Source of the DNA: CAIYHK01 sp964638795
GTDB lineage: Bacteria; Actinomycetota; Acidimicrobiia; Acidimicrobiales; Ilumatobacteraceae
Direction: 5' to 3'
NCBI GenBank assembly: GCA_964638795.1
Contig: CAZXAX010000005.1
Coordinates: 1-52,081, forward strand
Length of the DNA: 52,081 bases
In this document: positions 24,100-32,000 of the stretch, one piece after another
Layout: each line of letters begins with the position of its first letter
How positions within the stretch are numbered: the stretch's first letter is position 1
Translations under genes and position numbers: made by a program
The notes under the pieces: generated by a model
The model's input: the letters and a program-made list of their open reading frames with translations, nothing else
Database searches by the model: none
Told to the model about the DNA's origin: nothing

Positions 24100-26967
24100 G
24101 TGGCAAAGAACATGCGGGTACACGAGCTTGCAAAAGAGCTCGGACTAACAAATAAAGAAGCGGTGGACTTGTGCCTCACGCTCGGTATCGACGTGAAGAA
24201 TCATTCGTCGTCAATCATCGATGCACAAGCCGACCGTGTGCGCCGTCGCGCTGAACGTGACGGCCTGGTCCGCGATGAACAGCCTGAAGAGCCAAAGCCT
24301 GCGAAGAAAGCGGCTGCCAAAAAAGCGGCACCAGCGAAAGCGACTGCTGAGAAAAAGGCAGCACCTGCGAAAAAGGCACCCGCAAAGAAAGCAGCACCCG
24401 CCAAGAAAGCTGCTGCTAAGAAAACCACGGATGAGCCCGCTGCTGAAGTTGTCGCTGAAGAAGTTGCTCCGGTTGTAACGCCCGAGCCTGAAGCACCAAT
24501 CGCAGAGCCGACCCCTGCGCCGGTAGTTGCTCCTGCGGCTGAAGAACCCGCACCTGCGAAAAAGTCTGGCTTCATCACTTCGTCGCGGCCCACCCCGGCT
24601 GCTCCAGCACGCCCGCCGGTGGAACGCCCACCCGCACCGCGTCCACCCGATGCGCGTCCACCTGAGGGTCGCCCACCAGCGCCCCCGGTTCCTGGTCGCC
24701 CGTTGTCTCCTGGGGGACGCCCAATTCCGCCCCCGCCGCGGCCCACTTCGTCCACGGGTCGAGTAATTCCGCCACCGCCGGGTGGTCCTCGATCGGCTCC
24801 ACCACCGCGTCCAGGGGCTGGCTCACGCCCTGGCCCGCGCACCGCTCCTGCGGGTTCGCGCCCTGGCCCTCCTGGATCGCGTCCAGGTCCCGGCGGTTCG
24901 CGTCCGGGTCCTGGTGGTCCACGTCCTGGTGGCGGGGGTGGCCCACGCCCTGGTGGCGGTCCGCGCCCGAGTCTTGGCGGTCCGCGCCCTAGCGGTGGTC
25001 CTGGTGGTCCCCCTGGTGGTGGTCCTGGCGGCCGCACGCCTGGTGGTCCTGGTAATCGCCCAAGCGGTCAGCGTCGCGCTCCACGTAAGAAGTCACGTGC
25101 CAAGCGCCGGATGGACATGGATGATCTGCAGCCCCAGCAGACCACCAGTTACACAGCAAGTGATGCACCGATACCTGAGGGCACGGTCATCATCGAGCGC
25201 GGTGTGTCGGCGCAGGAGTTTGCTCCAAAGTTGAACCGCACTGCGGCTGATGTTGTTCGCTACCTGTTACAAAACGGGGAAATGGTCACTGCGACGATGA
25301 CCCTTTCTGACGAGCAGATGGAAGTGTTCGCACTCGAACTCGGTGCAGACATTTTGTTGGTTGAGCCCGGTCAACAAGAAGAGATGGAGCTACAAGCTCT
25401 GTTTGACGACTCCGACGATGAGACCGAAGAACTCCAAGAAACGCGCCCAGCAGTTATCACTGTGATGGGCCACGTCGACCACGGTAAGACCACGCTGTTG
25501 GACAAAATTCGTTCCGCAAATGTGGTTGCAGGTGAAGCCGGTGGAATCACTCAGCACATCGGCGCCTATCAGGTCGAAAAAGATGGTCGTCAAATCACGT
25601 TCATTGACACACCTGGCCACGCCGCCTTCACCAAGATGCGTGCACGTGGCGCACAGGTAACTGACATCGTTGTGCTCGTGGTTGCAGCTGATGACGGTGT
25701 GATGCCTCAGACCATTGAAGCAATCAATCACGCCCGTGCTGCCGATGTTCCGATCATTGTTGCGGTCAACAAAATTGACAAAGAAAACGCCGATCCACAG
25801 CGTGTTCTCACCCAGTTAGCAGAGCACGAACTCGTGCCTGAAGCGTGGGGTGGTGACACCATCGTTGTCGAGATGGCTGCTGCGCAGAATCTTGGCGTTG
25901 ATGATCTATTGGAACAGCTGAATGTTGTTGCTGAACTTGAAGGCCTGACCGCTAACCCAACCGGCCGCGCAAAAGGTGTGGTGCTTGAAGCCAACCTTGA
26001 TACTGGTCGGGGTCCCGTGGCAACAGTTCTCGTGGATAAGGGCACTCTCAAAGTTGGAGATCCAATCGTGGCGGGCGCTGCATGGGGACGCGTACGCGCG
26101 CTCATCAATGACCATGGTGAGCAAATCAAAGAGGCTGGGCCTTCAACGCCTGTGCAGGTTCTCGGTTTGTCCACCGTTCCAAATGCCGGTGAGGAATTTC
26201 GCGCCGCACCTGACGAGCGCACGGCTCGCACCGTGGGTGAGGCCCGAGGTGCGCGTTACCGCAACCGTGCACAACGTGGTGATGCGCGTGTCCAAGGTGG
26301 CGTGAAACTGGAAGATATTTTCGCCCAGATTCAAGCTGGTGAAGTTGCAACATTGAACTTGGTTATCAAGGCTGATGTGCACGGTTCGCTGGAAGCAGTA
26401 TCGGAATCGCTTCGTCGTCTTGAGCGTGAAGAAGTGAAGCTCGCGTTTGTGCATCGTGGCGTCGGTGGAATCACCGAAAATGACATCACACTTGCAGCAG
26501 CCACCAACTCAACTCTGATCGGATTCAACGTGCGCCCCGATAAAAAGGCGCGTGATCTTGCTGAATCGGAAAAGGTCGAGATTCGTTCTTACGAAATCAT
26601 CTACAAGCTGCTTGAAGATATTGAGCGCGCAATGCTCGGTCTTCTTGCTCCTGAATACGAAGAAGTGGTTACTGGTGAAGCCGAAGTTCGCGAGATCTTC
26701 CGCGTGCCAAAGATTGGTGCAATTGCTGGTTGCTATGTCCGCTCAGGAGTCATTACACGTGGCTCAAAGGTGCGCTTCCTCCGCGATGGTGTCATTATCT
26801 GGAAGGGCGCAATCAACTCATTGCGCCGCTTCAAAGACGACGCCAAGGAAGTCCGTGAGGGCTTTGAGTGCGGCATCGGGCTTTCAGACTTCCAGGATCT
26901 GAAGCAGGGTGACCTGATTGAAACCTTTGACGAGCGTGAAGTCGCTCGTACATTGTCAGCGAACTAG
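24100..26967 (+). CDS. infB: Translation initiation factor IF-2 with low-complexity N-terminal linker
   Basis: A 955-residue GTPase that delivers initiator tRNA to the ribosome. An IF2_N helical domain begins at residue 1 (MRVHELAKELGLTNKEAVDL). A Lys/Ala-rich stretch (about 66-110) and a Pro/Gly/Arg-rich stretch (about 166-327) follow. A second IF2_N module is at about 350-410. The GTPase motifs are GHVDHGKT (about 457), DTPGH and NKID, followed by domains II-IV. GTG 24100 is the start, with AAAGG about 13 nt upstream. rbfA and truB, usual followers of infB, are absent; an opposing gene ends 5 bp away. Confidence 0.97.
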   Translation: MAKNMRVHELAKELGLTNKEAVDLCLTLGIDVKNHSSSIIDAQADRVRRRAERDGLVRDEQPEEPKPAKKAAAKKAAPAKATAEKKAAPAKKAPAKKAAPAKKAAAKKTTDEPAAEVVAEEVAPVVTPEPEAPIAEPTPAPVVAPAAEEPAPAKKSGFITSSRPTPAAPARPPVERPPAPRPPDARPPEGRPPAPPVPGRPLSPGGRPIPPPPRPTSSTGRVIPPPPGGPRSAPPPRPGAGSRPGPRTAPAGSRPGPPGSRPGPGGSRPGPGGPRPGGGGGPRPGGGPRPSLGGPRPSGGPGGPPGGGPGGRTPGGPGNRPSGQRRAPRKKSRAKRRMDMDDLQPQQTTSYTASDAPIPEGTVIIERGVSAQEFAPKLNRTAADVVRYLLQNGEMVTATMTLSDEQMEVFALELGADILLVEPGQQEEMELQALFDDSDDETEELQETRPAVITVMGHVDHGKTTLLDKIRSANVVAGEAGGITQHIGAYQVEKDGRQITFIDTPGHAAFTKMRARGAQVTDIVVLVVAADDGVMPQTIEAINHARAADVPIIVAVNKIDKENADPQRVLTQLAEHELVPEAWGGDTIVVEMAAAQNLGVDDLLEQLNVVAELEGLTANPTGRAKGVVLEANLDTGRGPVATVLVDKGTLKVGDPIVAGAAWGRVRALINDHGEQIKEAGPSTPVQVLGLSTVPNAGEEFRAAPDERTARTVGEARGARYRNRAQRGDARVQGGVKLEDIFAQIQAGEVATLNLVIKADVHGSLEAVSESLRRLEREEVKLAFVHRGVGGITENDITLAAATNSTLIGFNVRPDKKARDLAESEKVEIRSYEIIYKLLEDIERAMLGLLAPEYEEVVTGEAEVREIFRVPKIGAIAGCYVRSGVITRGSKVRFLRDGVIIWKGAINSLRRFKDDAKEVREGFECGIGLSDFQDLKQGDLIETFDEREVARTLSAN
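24595..25080 (+). repeat. Pro/Gly/Arg low-complexity coding repeat within infB
   Basis: Imperfect repeats of units like PRPGG, SRPGP and GGPRP make up about 160 residues of IF-2. The DNA is locally much richer in G and C than the flanks and produces a long antisense open frame (24201-25037), which is an artefact of the composition. Confidence 0.8.
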
Positions 26968-26972
26968 ACCGC

Positions 26973-27995
26973 TTAACCGATCTTTTTTAGGTCGGCGATA
27001 ATCGGCGCCCAACGCGATGAATCTGCTTTGTACGGTGCATAGAAGCTGAGTCTTTGCACACAATCGCCATAGCGACGCCCGAATTCGGGCGCTACTTCAT
27101 CAGGTTCGCCGACAACAGCAAAGGCATGCATCACCTCATCGGGAATAATCTCGCCCATCTCGGCCCACTTGCCCTTCTTCGACAATGAGTTGAGTTCATC
27201 TTGCAGATCGCCCCAACCATGAAGCTCAAGTACGGGCCGATACGCAGGAGTTGATCCATAGAAAGCGATTTGTTGTTTGGTGCCACGAATTGCGGCGTCC
27301 ATCTCTGCTTCATTGGTCCCAGTTACCACAAAAGACGGGCCAACGATTTCGAAGCCCTCCATGGTTTTTCCAGCGCGTTCGCGCCCCGCTTTGAGTGCGG
27401 GCAGGGTTACCTCACGCAAGTATCGCTCGGTGCTGAAAGCGTGACAGAAAAAGCCATCACAAACTTCGCCGGCAACCTCGGTCATCTTCGCCCCTACGCC
27501 GGCGAGGAAAACTTTTGGTGTGCCAAAGCCAGCGAGAGCGCCACGCTCGGGTTCAAAAAAAGGTGTCATCAGTGTGTGCGTATAGAAATCGCCACGAAAG
27601 TTCAGTTGGGTCCCGTTTTCCCAGCAGTCCCAGATTGCACGCATCGCCAGGATCATCTCGCGCATACGAGCTGCTGGGTGACTCCACTCCATTGAGAATC
27701 GCTTGGTGATGTGTGGCTTGATCTGACTACCCAAGCCAACGATTACTCGACCCTGTGAGTAAGCCTGCAGGTCCCATCCAATGTTTGCAAGAAGCATCGG
27801 ATTGCGCGCAAAGGCAACCGCAATTGAAGTCCCAAGCTCAAGCGTGCTGGTGTGTTCGGCGGCCAATGCCAGTGGCAGGAAGGGGTCATGATTGGTCTCG
27901 GCGGTGAAGCCACCTGAATAACCACCTGCCTCTAATGCGCGTGCGTTCTCAGCCACGTGCGCAAGATTTGTTCCAATGTGTCCATCAACCTTCAT
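26973..27995 (-). CDS. LLM class F420-dependent oxidoreductase
   Basis: A 340-residue luciferase-like monooxygenase-fold protein. Features are the early GGYSGGFTAETNHDPFLPLALAAEHTSTL region, LGTSIAVAFARNPM, and RVIVGLGSQIKPHITKRF. A VFLAGVGAKMTEVAGEVCDGFF block follows. These resemble actinobacterial F420-linked reductases of the TIGR03617-like group, as I recall that family; the cofactor is inferred from relatives. The substrate is unknown. The start ATG 27995 has AAGGGGA upstream on its strand. It converges on infB with a gap of 5 bp and lies downstream of the PAC2 gene by 23 bp, so both may share a transcript. Confidence 0.85.
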   Translation of the reverse strand: MKVDGHIGTNLAHVAENARALEAGGYSGGFTAETNHDPFLPLALAAEHTSTLELGTSIAVAFARNPMLLANIGWDLQAYSQGRVIVGLGSQIKPHITKRFSMEWSHPAARMREMILAMRAIWDCWENGTQLNFRGDFYTHTLMTPFFEPERGALAGFGTPKVFLAGVGAKMTEVAGEVCDGFFCHAFSTERYLREVTLPALKAGRERAGKTMEGFEIVGPSFVVTGTNEAEMDAAIRGTKQQIAFYGSTPAYRPVLELHGWGDLQDELNSLSKKGKWAEMGEIIPDEVMHAFAVVGEPDEVAPEFGRRYGDCVQRLSFYAPYKADSSRWAPIIADLKKIG

Positions 27996-28018
27996 GATTC
28001 CCCTTTTTTGTGAGTCTT

Positions 28019-28888
28019 TTACTCGTTGTCCCTCAGAAATTGTTCGAGTTCGGCGGCAATGTCATCGCCAGTTGGTAATTCATCGTCGTAGGCGATTTCC
28101 ATTTGCCTCAACATCTCAACGTGCTCAGTGTTGGCGGTTACCAAGCGATCCAATTTTTCACGTTGTTGATCAGCCTCGAACTCGAGTTTCTCCAACGGTG
28201 TGATCACTCCAGTCACTGCAGTCAACGACTGAAGCAATGCAATGGTGCCTGCTGGATATGCGCCGGACGAGAGGTAGTGGGGAATTTGCGCCCAGATTGA
28301 TATTGCGGGAATTCCAGAATCAGCAAAAGCGTGCTCCAACCACGCAGTTACACCTGCAGGCACATCCACGGAGTTGTGCAAGAACCCGTAAGCGTCGCGT
28401 AGCTCGAGATTCGGTGTGGTGCTAGAGAGACGCGAAGGTCGGGTGTGTGGTGTGGCATACGGATAAGCGCCAAGACCAACCATCATTCGCACTTTCAAAC
28501 GCTTGGCAAGATCAACAACGTGAGTGGCGAATGCAACCCAGGAAGTGTCCGGCTCGGGGCCACATAGAAGAACAAAATCATTACCCGCTTGATCCGTGCC
28601 GTAATAGAGCTCGGGCACAGACCAGTTCAATGACTTATTAATGCCGTCGCGGATCTCCATGATTGGTCGTCGTGCCCGGTAGTCAATGAACATGTCGGGG
28701 TCAAATGAAGCCAAGAGCACTGTGTCGTGCGAGCCCTTCAAGGTTTCCATCGCAGCGTTGGCCGCTCCCGACGCGTCAATCCAGCCGGCGAGCATCACAA
28801 TCATCACTGGATTGTTCAGTACGGGGAGATCGGTGGTCAGGTTGTACGGCACGGACACGTATTGAAAGTTACCTGACACGGGTCGCAT
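28019..28888 (-). CDS. PAC2 family protein (proteasome assembly chaperone-like)
   Basis: A 289-residue protein of the PAC2 family found throughout actinobacteria. Signature parts are PVMIVMLAGWIDASGAANAAM near the start, LLCGPEPDTSW, a conserved GLGAYPYATPHTRP loop, and PHYLSSGAYPAGTIALLQSL. The C-terminal 60 residues are charged and helical. The archaeal/eukaryotic relatives help assemble proteasomes; the bacterial role is not settled. The frame stays open far upstream, but start 28888 (MRPVSGN) is chosen because longer forms would run through the divergent thioredoxin gene. The gap between the two starts is 27 bp. Confidence 0.85.
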   Translation of the reverse strand: MRPVSGNFQYVSVPYNLTTDLPVLNNPVMIVMLAGWIDASGAANAAMETLKGSHDTVLLASFDPDMFIDYRARRPIMEIRDGINKSLNWSVPELYYGTDQAGNDFVLLCGPEPDTSWVAFATHVVDLAKRLKVRMMVGLGAYPYATPHTRPSRLSSTTPNLELRDAYGFLHNSVDVPAGVTAWLEHAFADSGIPAISIWAQIPHYLSSGAYPAGTIALLQSLTAVTGVITPLEKLEFEADQQREKLDRLVTANTEHVEMLRQMEIAYDDELPTGDDIAAELEQFLRDNE

Positions 28889-28902
28889 AAAGGTGTGGGC
28901 GG

Positions 28903-28908
28903 TAGGGT
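28903..28908 (+). promoter_or_regulatory. Leaderless -10 box (TAGGGT)
   Basis: TAGGGT ends 7 nt before ATG 28916 in the 27-bp gap between divergent starts. No Shine-Dalgarno sequence is present. Confidence 0.4.
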
Positions 28909-28915
28909 GAAATGT

Positions 28916-29620
28916 ATGTACGTTGACGTCACAGATGCCACTTTTCAAACCGAAGTGATTGATCGCTCGATGTCCACCGCAGTTGTTGTGGACCTCTGGG
29001 CAGAATGGTGCGGCCCGTGCCGCACACTTGGGCCGATCCTGGAAAAGGTTATTGACGCAACCAATGGGGCTGTGGTCCTCGCGAAGGTTGATGTTGACAA
29101 AAACCCAGCCATTGCGCAGGCATTTCAGGCTCAATCGATTCCCATGGTTGTTGCCATCAAAGACGGGCGCCCGGTCAATGGTTTTGTCGGAGCGCAACCC
29201 GAACACGTTGTTGCACAATTCGTGAGTGAACTCACACCCAGCGCTGAAGAAGTGATGGTTGGCGATCTCATCGACGCTGGTGATGAAGAGAGCCTGAAGC
29301 GCGCTCTCACCATTATTCCTGGTCATGAAGAAGCAACAGTTGTACTTGCTGATTTGTTGATCACTGCGGGCCGCCAAAACGAAGCACTTGAGTGGCTCGC
29401 CAAGGTTCCTGAAACCGATGCCGTGCGTCACTATGCCGCGATGGCGCGACTCGCAACTAATCCGGTCGACAACTACGACGCAGAACTCGAGCGACTGTTA
29501 CCAAATGTGAAGCTTGATGAAAATGTGCGTCAAGAGTTTTTAGACATCCTCGAAGCCATGGGTGCGGCGGATCCGCGCGTGGCACAGTGGCGTAAACGTC
29601 TCACTTCAGCGCTCTACTGA
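28916..29620 (+). CDS. Thioredoxin-TPR protein (CnoX/YbbN-like)
   Basis: A 234-residue protein. The thioredoxin domain (about 1-110) has the redox motif WAEWCGPCR. The C-terminal part (about 120-234) is made of helical TPR-like repeats (EATVVLADLLITAGRQNEALEWL). This is the layout of CnoX, a holdase that passes oxidised proteins to GroEL, and of actinobacterial co-chaperonin-like thioredoxins. The active CxxC is intact, unlike E. coli CnoX, so it could still be a reductase. ATG 28916 is chosen over an in-frame GTG 21 bp upstream, which would overlap the -10 box. It is divergent from the PAC2 gene, another possible assembly chaperone. Confidence 0.88.
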   Translation: MYVDVTDATFQTEVIDRSMSTAVVVDLWAEWCGPCRTLGPILEKVIDATNGAVVLAKVDVDKNPAIAQAFQAQSIPMVVAIKDGRPVNGFVGAQPEHVVAQFVSELTPSAEEVMVGDLIDAGDEESLKRALTIIPGHEEATVVLADLLITAGRQNEALEWLAKVPETDAVRHYAAMARLATNPVDNYDAELERLLPNVKLDENVRQEFLDILEAMGAADPRVAQWRKRLTSALY

Positions 29621-29695
29621 TAGCGACGCATACGTGTAAGCCTGTGGGTTTCCGCGGGCTTTGTTGAGAGGCGCACTTTCTCTGCGGAGGAGTGC

Positions 29696-30373
29696 ATGGG
29701 CGAAGAAACCACATCGCCAGAATCAAAAGAAGCCCCGTGGCGTCCGAATCCCAAAAAGAGCCTTCGCGACCAGCTCGATCAGATTGAAAAATGGCGCAGC
29801 TACTTTGGCTGGGAGCGCATTGTGATGGCCGTAGCAGGTGTGGTTGCCGGTGTGATCGCTGCGTGGTGGGTATTTCACACTCCGCGTGCTCCCGTCGAGC
29901 AGAGCATCCCGTTTGCCAGCGCAGTCACGCAGCCACCAAAGGCGGTAACCCTGATGGTGCATGTGCTGGGTGCGGTTCAAAAACCCGGTGTTTATTCGCT
30001 GCCAGATGGCGCGCGTGTTTTTGAGGCCGTATTTCTTGCGGGTGGTTTCACCCGTGATGCAGATCAGCCAGCAATCAATCTGGCCGCCACGTTAAGTGAT
30101 GGCACGCAGATTTATGTGCCAGTCATCGGTGAGCCTGCACGAAGTTTGCCCACTGGAAGTGTCGGTGGAGATCCAGGTTCATCCACTGTGAATCTAAATA
30201 CCGCAAGCGCACGCGAACTCGAAGTGCTTCCCGGAATTGGCCCAACCACGGCTCAGGCAATCATTGCGTACCGAGAGGCAAACGGTCCGTTTCAATCCGT
30301 TGATGAGCTATTACGAGTGCAAGGAATCGGTGACTCAAAATTGAACGCGATTAGAGAACTGATATCGCTGTGA
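29696..30373 (+). CDS. comEA: Competence protein ComEA, DNA receptor
   Basis: A 225-residue membrane-anchored protein. It has a single transmembrane helix at about 42-61 (IVMAVAGVVAGVIAAWW), a SLBB-like domain (about 80-145; VHVLGAVQKPGVYSLPDG), and a C-terminal double helix-hairpin-helix (about 162-225) with VNLNTASARELEVLPGIG. The HhH domain binds double-stranded DNA outside the membrane and hands it to ComEC. The start has a strong GGAGGAG at 29686-29692. The last 23 bp overlap the opposing small membrane protein gene, which separates it from comEC. Confidence 0.95.
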   Translation: MGEETTSPESKEAPWRPNPKKSLRDQLDQIEKWRSYFGWERIVMAVAGVVAGVIAAWWVFHTPRAPVEQSIPFASAVTQPPKAVTLMVHVLGAVQKPGVYSLPDGARVFEAVFLAGGFTRDADQPAINLAATLSDGTQIYVPVIGEPARSLPTGSVGGDPGSSTVNLNTASARELEVLPGIGPTTAQAIIAYREANGPFQSVDELLRVQGIGDSKLNAIRELISL

Positions 30374-30800
30374 TCAAGAGCCCCACACCAACACCCGCAA
30401 TCACTGCCAACGCCAAAGGAACAAACGCAAAAATCCATTCGCGCCAGGTAGCAATTGGTCGACCGAGTGTGCGTCGGGTGGCGAAAATTCCAAGCCCAGT
30501 CCAGAGACCAAAGCTCAGCACGAATGCCAACACGTATTTCACAGTCGAGCCAGACGTTGGCGCACCAAAGATCGGCAGAAATGGCATCGCAAGAGTGAGG
30601 ATTGCGAATCCTCCGAGTCCACCGGTTGCGCCATCAACCGTGTTGCTCCAAATCAATCCCAAAAGGGTTGTCGCCAACATCAGAATCATGGCCACCAAAT
30701 TCCCTTTGCGGCGAATCATGCGGCGGTGGAAGGCGATGCCGTCAGGTACGAATGGCTTGCGACGAATCGGTCTGCTTTCGTCTGCTTGCGCGGTTGCCAT
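30351..30800 (-). CDS. Small multi-pass membrane protein of unknown function
   Basis: A 149-residue protein. The first 35 residues are basic (ESRPIRRKPFVPDG and FHRRMIRRKG). Three or four hydrophobic helices follow, around LVAMILMLATTLLGLI, GGLGGFAILTLAMPFLPIF, YVLAFVLSFGLWTGLGIF and FAFVPLALAVIAGVGVGLLI. I do not recognise a family. ATG 30800 is 6 nt after TAGAGT on the minus strand, a leaderless start. It sits back to back with comEC (38 bp) and overlaps the comEA 3' end by 23 bp. A link with DNA uptake is possible from position only. Confidence 0.7.
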   Translation of the reverse strand: MATAQADESRPIRRKPFVPDGIAFHRRMIRRKGNLVAMILMLATTLLGLIWSNTVDGATGGLGGFAILTLAMPFLPIFGAPTSGSTVKYVLAFVLSFGLWTGLGIFATRRTLGRPIATWREWIFAFVPLALAVIAGVGVGLLITAISVL

Positions 30801-30806
30801 AACTCG

Positions 30807-30812
30807 ACTCTA
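30807..30812 (-). promoter_or_regulatory. Leaderless -10 box (TAGAGT, minus strand)
   Basis: The plus strand reads actcta; on the minus strand TAGAGT ends 6 nt before the ATG at 30800. It lies in the 38-bp gap to the divergent comEC start. Confidence 0.35.
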
Positions 30813-30838
30813 TTTGCGTTGACCCACCGAAAACCGAC

Positions 30839-31990
30839 ATGCGTGTAGGTGCGGTTCGTTATGTGGTTTGCGTTGTCGCTGTTTGGTCCTCATTGTTCGC
30901 AATGCGCGCCAAAACTGAATGGAACGAACTCAGAAAAGTTGCGAGCTTCGAATTTGCAGGTTTAGCCAAACTCGTGACCGACCCTGAGCCGGGTCAATCA
31001 ACACGGGTAATTTTTGAAATTCGCGGAAAACGATTCATTGCCTACCTATATGGATCCAGTGCAGGGCGTGTGTCGCGAGCATTGGCAGGGGAGTCGGTCT
31101 ATCTTCGTGGTCGCACAACTCCAGGTGCCCCGAGATATCTTGCAGCACGCCACGTTGTCGGCCGTATTGAAGTGAAGAGCATCGATGAGCGGGTGCATTC
31201 GGGCTCTCCTTTAGCCCGTAGTGCCAATAACGTGAGGCGCGCGATCAGTGAAAGTGCGGCGTCAATGTCTCCGGATAATGCCGCGCTGTTTACGGGTCTA
31301 GTTATCGGTGATGATCGCAACCAGTCGCAGACAATGACTGCAGATTTTCGTAATGCCGGCATGTCGCATCTCACTGCAGTCTCAGGTCAGAACGTTGCAT
31401 TTATCCTTTCGGTATTCGCCCCATTATTGGTGCGACTCGCTCCACGGCGTCGAATGGCAGCAACTCTGCTCATCGTTGGATGGTTCGTTCTACTTACTCG
31501 TGCCGAGCCATCTGTATTGCGTGCTGCTGGCATGGCCTTGATAGGTGCGCACGGATACATGCGGGGTCAACGCGTGCGCACGTTGGGCTCACTGGCTGCA
31601 TGTGTTGCCACGTTGCTTTTGGTTGACCCATTGCTTGCATGGTCACCAGGTTGGTGGTTATCGGTGTCGGCTTCGCTGGGTATATGTACGCTCGCCAAGC
31701 CGATAGCTGATCGACTTCCCGGTAACCGTATTGCCGAACTGGTTGCAGCAACGTTGGCTGCCCAGGTCGCCACATTGCCGGTGAGCCTTTTCTACTTTGG
31801 GCAGTTGGCGCCCCTCGGTATCTTTGCCAACATGCTCACAGTCCCAGTGGCGGGATTAGTGATGTTGGTCGGGTTTCCGCTTGGGTTGGTTGCAGGGTTG
31901 GCTCCCGACTCACTTGCGTCAATTGTGATGTATCCAGTTGAGATTGCCGTTGCGTGGATCGGATTAATTGCAAGGTTGTTTTCGTTGTGA
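30839..31990 (+). CDS. comEC: ComEC/Rec2 family DNA uptake channel, short form
   Basis: A 383-residue protein covering a reduced N-terminal soluble domain (about 30-120) and the Competence membrane domain (about 130-383). Key segments are ALFTGLVIGDD, MSHLTAVSGQNVAFIL, and ARAEPSVLRAAGMALIGAHGY (here beginning LTRAEPSVLRA). Several transmembrane helices end at the C-terminus. It lacks the C-terminal metallo-beta-lactamase domain of full ComEC proteins (usually 700 or more residues). ComEC carries single-stranded DNA through the inner membrane. holA follows after 10 bp, as in other actinobacteria. No frameshift is needed to explain the short length. Confidence 0.92.
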   Translation: MRVGAVRYVVCVVAVWSSLFAMRAKTEWNELRKVASFEFAGLAKLVTDPEPGQSTRVIFEIRGKRFIAYLYGSSAGRVSRALAGESVYLRGRTTPGAPRYLAARHVVGRIEVKSIDERVHSGSPLARSANNVRRAISESAASMSPDNAALFTGLVIGDDRNQSQTMTADFRNAGMSHLTAVSGQNVAFILSVFAPLLVRLAPRRRMAATLLIVGWFVLLTRAEPSVLRAAGMALIGAHGYMRGQRVRTLGSLAACVATLLLVDPLLAWSPGWWLSVSASLGICTLAKPIADRLPGNRIAELVAATLAAQVATLPVSLFYFGQLAPLGIFANMLTVPVAGLVMLVGFPLGLVAGLAPDSLASIVMYPVEIAVAWIGLIARLFSL

Positions 31991-32000
31991 GGAGACACCC

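Noticed and set aside
24201..25037. 278-residue antisense open frame with Pro/Gly repeats
   Set aside because: It is a mirror of the low-complexity infB linker; repetitive GC-rich codons keep several frames open. No start signal or recognisable domain.
26968..27000. Bidirectional terminator between infB and the LLM gene
   Set aside because: Only a 4-bp CCGA/TCGG stem around a T-run; too weak to call.
28889..29431. N-terminal extension of the PAC2 gene to 470 residues
   Set aside because: The added part lies antisense to the thioredoxin-TPR gene and has no PAC2 similarity; the conserved protein starts near 28888.
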